Shown piece after piece: positions 60,418 to 64,000 of a stretch of DNA of 64,000 bases. Both the position numbers and the translations under genes were made by a program. Numbering within the stretch: position 1 is the stretch's first letter; each line of letters opens with the position of its first letter. The DNA is from Sphingomonas bacterium (GTDB lineage: Bacteria; Pseudomonadota; Alphaproteobacteria; Sphingomonadales; Sphingomonadaceae), in NCBI RefSeq assembly GCF_028289855.1, contig NZ_JAQGKZ010000105.1, positions 1 to 64,000 of the forward strand, given 5' to 3'. Under the pieces are notes generated by a model. It did not search any database and was not told the DNA's origin. It was given only the letters and a program-made list of their open reading frames with translations.

Positions 60418-61388
60418 CGGTCACCGTCCACGATGCGGCGTTGGTCGGCGGCGATGGCCGATGTCAGCGGCAGGTAGCCGCGATCCTGCGCGAGCAGGCC
60501 CTGCCCCTCGTCCGACAGAACAAAGCGGAGGAAGTCCGCAACGCGCCGGTCGAGCGTGGTGCCCGGCTTGCGCGCGAAGAACGCGTAGGCGCGGCGCGCG
60601 AGCGGATAGCGGCGCGCAACGATCGTGTCCGTGGAGGGCAGGATCGCCGGATCGGCACCATCCTTCAGCGGCACGACGCGCAGTCCATCGACCGCCTGGC
60701 CCGGATTGGCGATCGCCAGCGCATAGCGGTCGCCTCGCGCCGCGGCACCCGCACGATCGGCAGCGTAGTCGATCGTGCCGTCGAGCCGCCGCGCGTCGCC
60801 ATATTCGGTGATCCGGTCCCAGCACATCCGGCGGCTGCCCCTGGCGATCCGGTCCTGCAGCCACGCGCCGGTGCGGCTGGCGAAGTCATACGCATCGACA
60901 CGGATCGGCTTGGCGGCCCATTCGCCGGTCAGGCCGAGCTGGCCCCATGTGCGGATCGGTTTTGTCGCGCCGGCGCAATCGATGATCGCCGCGAGTTGTT
61001 GTAATGACAATTGTCTGAGCGGGTTCGCCGCATCGACCAGCACGGCGATCGCATCAGACTTGCCCGGCACCGACACGCTGCCGTTGGCGATCTCAATCCG
61101 CGTCGCGTCATATTCCATCGGCCGCGAGAAACCGTTGTCGTCGACCGCATCGTTGGCGCGTCCCATGAAGGCCAGATCGGCGACCCCGCCGGTCAGTCCA
61201 TGGATCGCGCTGTCGGAACCCTTCATCGCGAATTCGAACCGCGCATCGGGGTGAAGACGGCGATAGGCCTCGGCCCAGCGCTCGGCGATCCCGAGCATCG
61301 CCGGATTGCCCCAGATGCGGATCGGCTTGTCCTGTGCGGCGCACGGCCACGCCAGCATCAGCGCGGCGAGGGCTAGCAGGACCCTCAT
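60414..61388 (-). CDS. PstS-like periplasmic substrate-binding protein (type B)
   Basis: Signal MRVLLALAALMLAWPCAAQ; IRIWGNPAMLGIAERWAEAYRRLHP, TWGQLGLTGEWAAKPI, DFLRFVLSDEGQGLLAQDRGYLPL. Confidence 0.8.
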   Translation of the reverse strand: MRVLLALAALMLAWPCAAQDKPIRIWGNPAMLGIAERWAEAYRRLHPDARFEFAMKGSDSAIHGLTGGVADLAFMGRANDAVDDNGFSRPMEYDATRIEIANGSVSVPGKSDAIAVLVDAANPLRQLSLQQLAAIIDCAGATKPIRTWGQLGLTGEWAAKPIRVDAYDFASRTGAWLQDRIARGSRRMCWDRITEYGDARRLDGTIDYAADRAGAAARGDRYALAIANPGQAVDGLRVVPLKDGADPAILPSTDTIVARRYPLARRAYAFFARKPGTTLDRRVADFLRFVLSDEGQGLLAQDRGYLPLTSAIAADQRRIVDGDR

Positions 61389-62488
61389 GCGATGATCCGC
61401 CGTTGTTGTTCGGCCATCGCGGGCGACAGTGGCAGATAACGCCCGTCGCGATTGACCGCCTGCTGCCCTTCCCGGCTGAGAATGTAGCGCAGGAACTCGC
61501 GCACTTTCGGGTCGATGCGCCCGTCGGGCGGTCGGTCGATCACCGCGGGCAGCGTACGCGCGAGCGGATAGCTCTGGTCGATCAGCGTCGTATCGCTCGC
61601 CGCGACGAACGGCCCCGCCGACATCACCGCCAACGGCAGCGCCTTCACCATCGGCCCGGCATAGCGGATATTCGATACCGCGATTCCCACCGGATCCTTG
61701 GCCAGCGCATCGAGGATTTGCTGCCCGTGGTCGTAGATGCGCCCGTCGGGATAAATGATGTGCGCATATTCGCGCAGCGCCGAGTTCCAGCGATGGCTGC
61801 CCATGAGCACGGCATTTCGCAGGTAGAAGCCGAAACTGTCGTCGATCGCCCAGCTGTACGGCACGATCGCGCGCTTCGCCCACCCGCCCGTCAGCCCTAG
61901 CTCGCCCCACGACCGCACGTTGCGCGTGCCGCGGCGATGTTCGGTGCCCAGGATCGCGTCGAGATCGGTCAGCGACAGGCGCGTGATCGGGTTGTCGCGG
62001 TGGACGAACACCATCTGCGCATAGTCGAAATTGCGCACGTCCATGCATCCGGTCATCAACTGGATGCCGGTCGGGGCATAGCCCTTGACCCGCTCGAACG
62101 CCTTGGCCGCATCGGGCAGGATTTCCTCGCCAAGGATCGCGATATCGCCGAGCCCATTGTACAGCGCCGGAATTCCCGACGAGGTACCGTAGAGATCATA
62201 TTCGAGCGACGCGCCGGGATGAAAGCGCGTGAAGTCCGCCCCCCATTGGTCGGTCAGATAGTGCATCCACGGCAGCTTACGGTTGCCGTGACCCCATAGC
62301 CGGATCGCGCCCGATACCGATTGCTCGGGCACGTAGCGCGGCATCGCCGCCGCGGCGCGTGCCGCCGGGCTGCCCGGAACGGCTGGACGTGGATCGATCT
62401 TCTGGTCGGCGGGCGTTAGGCGCTGGGCATAAGCGGGCCAGGCGAGCAACGCCGCGGTTCCACCGATGAAGGCGCGCCGCGCGATCAT
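61385..62488 (-). CDS. PstS-like periplasmic substrate-binding protein (type A)
   Basis: MIARRAFIGGTAALLAWPAYAQ signal; IRLWGHGNRKLPWMHYLTDQW, IAILGEEILPDAAKAF, SWGELGLTGGWAKRAIVPYSW, REFLRYILSREGQQAVNRDGRYLPL. Confidence 0.82.
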   Translation of the reverse strand: MIARRAFIGGTAALLAWPAYAQRLTPADQKIDPRPAVPGSPAARAAAAMPRYVPEQSVSGAIRLWGHGNRKLPWMHYLTDQWGADFTRFHPGASLEYDLYGTSSGIPALYNGLGDIAILGEEILPDAAKAFERVKGYAPTGIQLMTGCMDVRNFDYAQMVFVHRDNPITRLSLTDLDAILGTEHRRGTRNVRSWGELGLTGGWAKRAIVPYSWAIDDSFGFYLRNAVLMGSHRWNSALREYAHIIYPDGRIYDHGQQILDALAKDPVGIAVSNIRYAGPMVKALPLAVMSAGPFVAASDTTLIDQSYPLARTLPAVIDRPPDGRIDPKVREFLRYILSREGQQAVNRDGRYLPLSPAMAEQQRRIIA

Positions 62489-63576
62489 GCGATTGCCCGC
62501 CCGGCACGCACACGCCGCTTGCGAAACCAGGTAATCGCTCCGGTGACGGCAAGGGTAGGCAGCGCGAGTCCCGCCAGCATCACGAGCAGTCGCCCGACCA
62601 CGCCGCCGACATCGCCAGTGTGCACCGAATAGATCGCGTCGGTCAGCCGGTTGGCGAGCGGCCCGCTGCGCGAATCATAGGCATCGACGATCGCGCCGTT
62701 CGCCGGATCGATCGCCAGTGTCGAAGTTCCTGCCCAGCGGCGACTGTCATCGGGCTGCAGCAGCCGAAAGAAATAGACCGGCGACTTGGCCGACGGCAGC
62801 GCGATGCGCACCAGCGTCGATCCGGGGAAACGCGTGCGCGCAACCGTATAGGCCTGTTCGGCCGACAGGCGGATTGCCGGCGGGCGGTCCTGCGATTTGG
62901 CTTTGTAAGCTGGACGATACCCCGCAGTCGATGCGAGCACGGCGCGCAATTGCGGCGCGAAGGCGAGATAGATGCCGGCGCTGACCATCACGAGCAGCGC
63001 GGGCACCGCGACGATGCCGACCAGCCGGTGCCAGCCCATCAGGCGCGCGCGCTCGGCGGGCAGCCGCGTCATGCGCGCCGCTGCGCGCCATTTCGCAAAC
63101 CAGCCGGCGTTCCACAAACCGATCAACAGCGACGCGAACAGGAACGACCCCGACGTGCCGACGATCAACAACCCCGAATCGCCGAGCAGCAGCGATTCGT
63201 GCAGCCGCAACAGCCAGCCCCAGGCCGCGCCGCCCGCCGGCAGCATTCCCCCGGGGTCACGGCGGTCGAGCACCGCGCCATTGCGGCCGTCGATCACCAA
63301 GGTTTGTTCGCCCTGCGCGCCTTGGTAGTAAGCGAGCAGCAGCATGGGATTGGGGCCGAAGCTTTCCAGCTTGGTCACCTTCGCGCCCGCCGCCGCGCTC
63401 GACCGGGCAATGAGCTTATCGAGCGGCACCAGGCGCGCGCCGCCCGGACGCGCCAATGCCGCATCCTGCAGGTCGCGGTTGAACACGAGGGTTGCGCCGC
63501 TGAGCCCTTGCAACGCCCAAAAGATGCCGAGCGCGATACCGAGCCACGTATGGACGCGGAGGAGTTGACGCTTCAC
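62485..63576 (-). CDS. PepSY-associated TM helix protein (GTG start)
   Basis: VKRQLLRVHTWLGIALGIFWALQGLSGATLVFNRDLQ, LRLHESLLLGDSG, MGWHRLVGIVAVPALLVMVSAGIYLAFAP, SVHTGDVGGVVGRLLVMLAGLALPTLAVTGAITWFRKRR. Confidence 0.88.
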   Translation of the reverse strand: MKRQLLRVHTWLGIALGIFWALQGLSGATLVFNRDLQDAALARPGGARLVPLDKLIARSSAAAGAKVTKLESFGPNPMLLLAYYQGAQGEQTLVIDGRNGAVLDRRDPGGMLPAGGAAWGWLLRLHESLLLGDSGLLIVGTSGSFLFASLLIGLWNAGWFAKWRAAARMTRLPAERARLMGWHRLVGIVAVPALLVMVSAGIYLAFAPQLRAVLASTAGYRPAYKAKSQDRPPAIRLSAEQAYTVARTRFPGSTLVRIALPSAKSPVYFFRLLQPDDSRRWAGTSTLAIDPANGAIVDAYDSRSGPLANRLTDAIYSVHTGDVGGVVGRLLVMLAGLALPTLAVTGAITWFRKRRVRAGRAIA

Positions 63577-63595
63577 GATCAGCCCCCGGTCATGT

Positions 63596-64000
63596 TCATT
63601 TGTCGCTGTCGATCTTGCGGCGCTCGGCCGCAATCAATGCCGCGGTCAGCGGCAGCATCGTCGTATCACGATTGACCTCTTCCTGCGCCTCGCGGCTCAG
63701 GATGAAGCGCAGGAACTCGCGCACCCCGGGCGGCAGCTTCCCGTCCGCGCCGCGATTGGCGTAGAACCACATATTGTCGGTGAGCGGATAGCTATGGTCG
63801 CGCACCGCATCGATGCTCGCCGCGATGGTCCGACCGTCGGCCAGCCGGATCGGCATCGCGCGCGTGTTCGGGTCGATCCCGCGCAATGGCGCGAAATAGG
63901 CGATCGCCGCGCGGTTGCGGCCCAGCGCCTCGGCCATTTGCTGGTCGACGCTCACCAGCTTGCCGTCGCCGGTCGCGCTGATCGTGAATTGCCGCAAATG
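63596..64000 (-). CDS. PstS-like periplasmic substrate-binding protein, C-terminal part (runs off the right edge)
   Basis: REFLRFILSREAQEEVNRDTTMLPLTAALIAAERRKID repeats the C-terminal signature of the downstream paralogues; open at the window edge. Confidence 0.8.
   Translation of the reverse strand, partial: HLRQFTISATGDGKLVSVDQQMAEALGRNRAAIAYFAPLRGIDPNTRAMPIRLADGRTIAASIDAVRDHSYPLTDNMWFYANRGADGKLPPGVREFLRFILSREAQEEVNRDTTMLPLTAALIAAERRKIDSDK

Overview
This is a 64-kb, gene-dense, high-GC chromosomal segment that looks alphaproteobacterial, most likely a sphingomonad (inferred from gene content and organisation). I saw no rRNA, CRISPR array, transposase or prophage module, and one clear tRNA (Arg-TCT). 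Most of the window is housekeeping: selO, astD, a cobA-DUF2849-cysI-DUF934-cysH sulfur operon, dnaB, cdd/dcd, a tonB-exbB-exbD-exbD locus, CCA transferase, parC, purC/purS/purQ, glcB, an SOS imuA-imuB-dnaE2 cassette and nadE. The right end (about 53.2-64 kb) is the least ordinary part. It has repeat-rich DNA, a two-gene ATP-citrate-lyase-like operon, a membrane-anchored LuxR-type regulator, and a translationally coupled operon of at least five PstS-like periplasmic binding proteins around a PepSY membrane protein, with no ABC permease or ATPase in view. Other leads are a compositionally chimeric dnaB, an in-frame palindromic repeat inside dnaE2, a dispersed multi-hairpin repeat with covarying arms, a CoA-transferase gene apparently truncated at the tRNA, and an exported dikinase-like protein with glucan-water-dikinase-like domain order. 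All family assignments come from reading the sequence; no database search was run.
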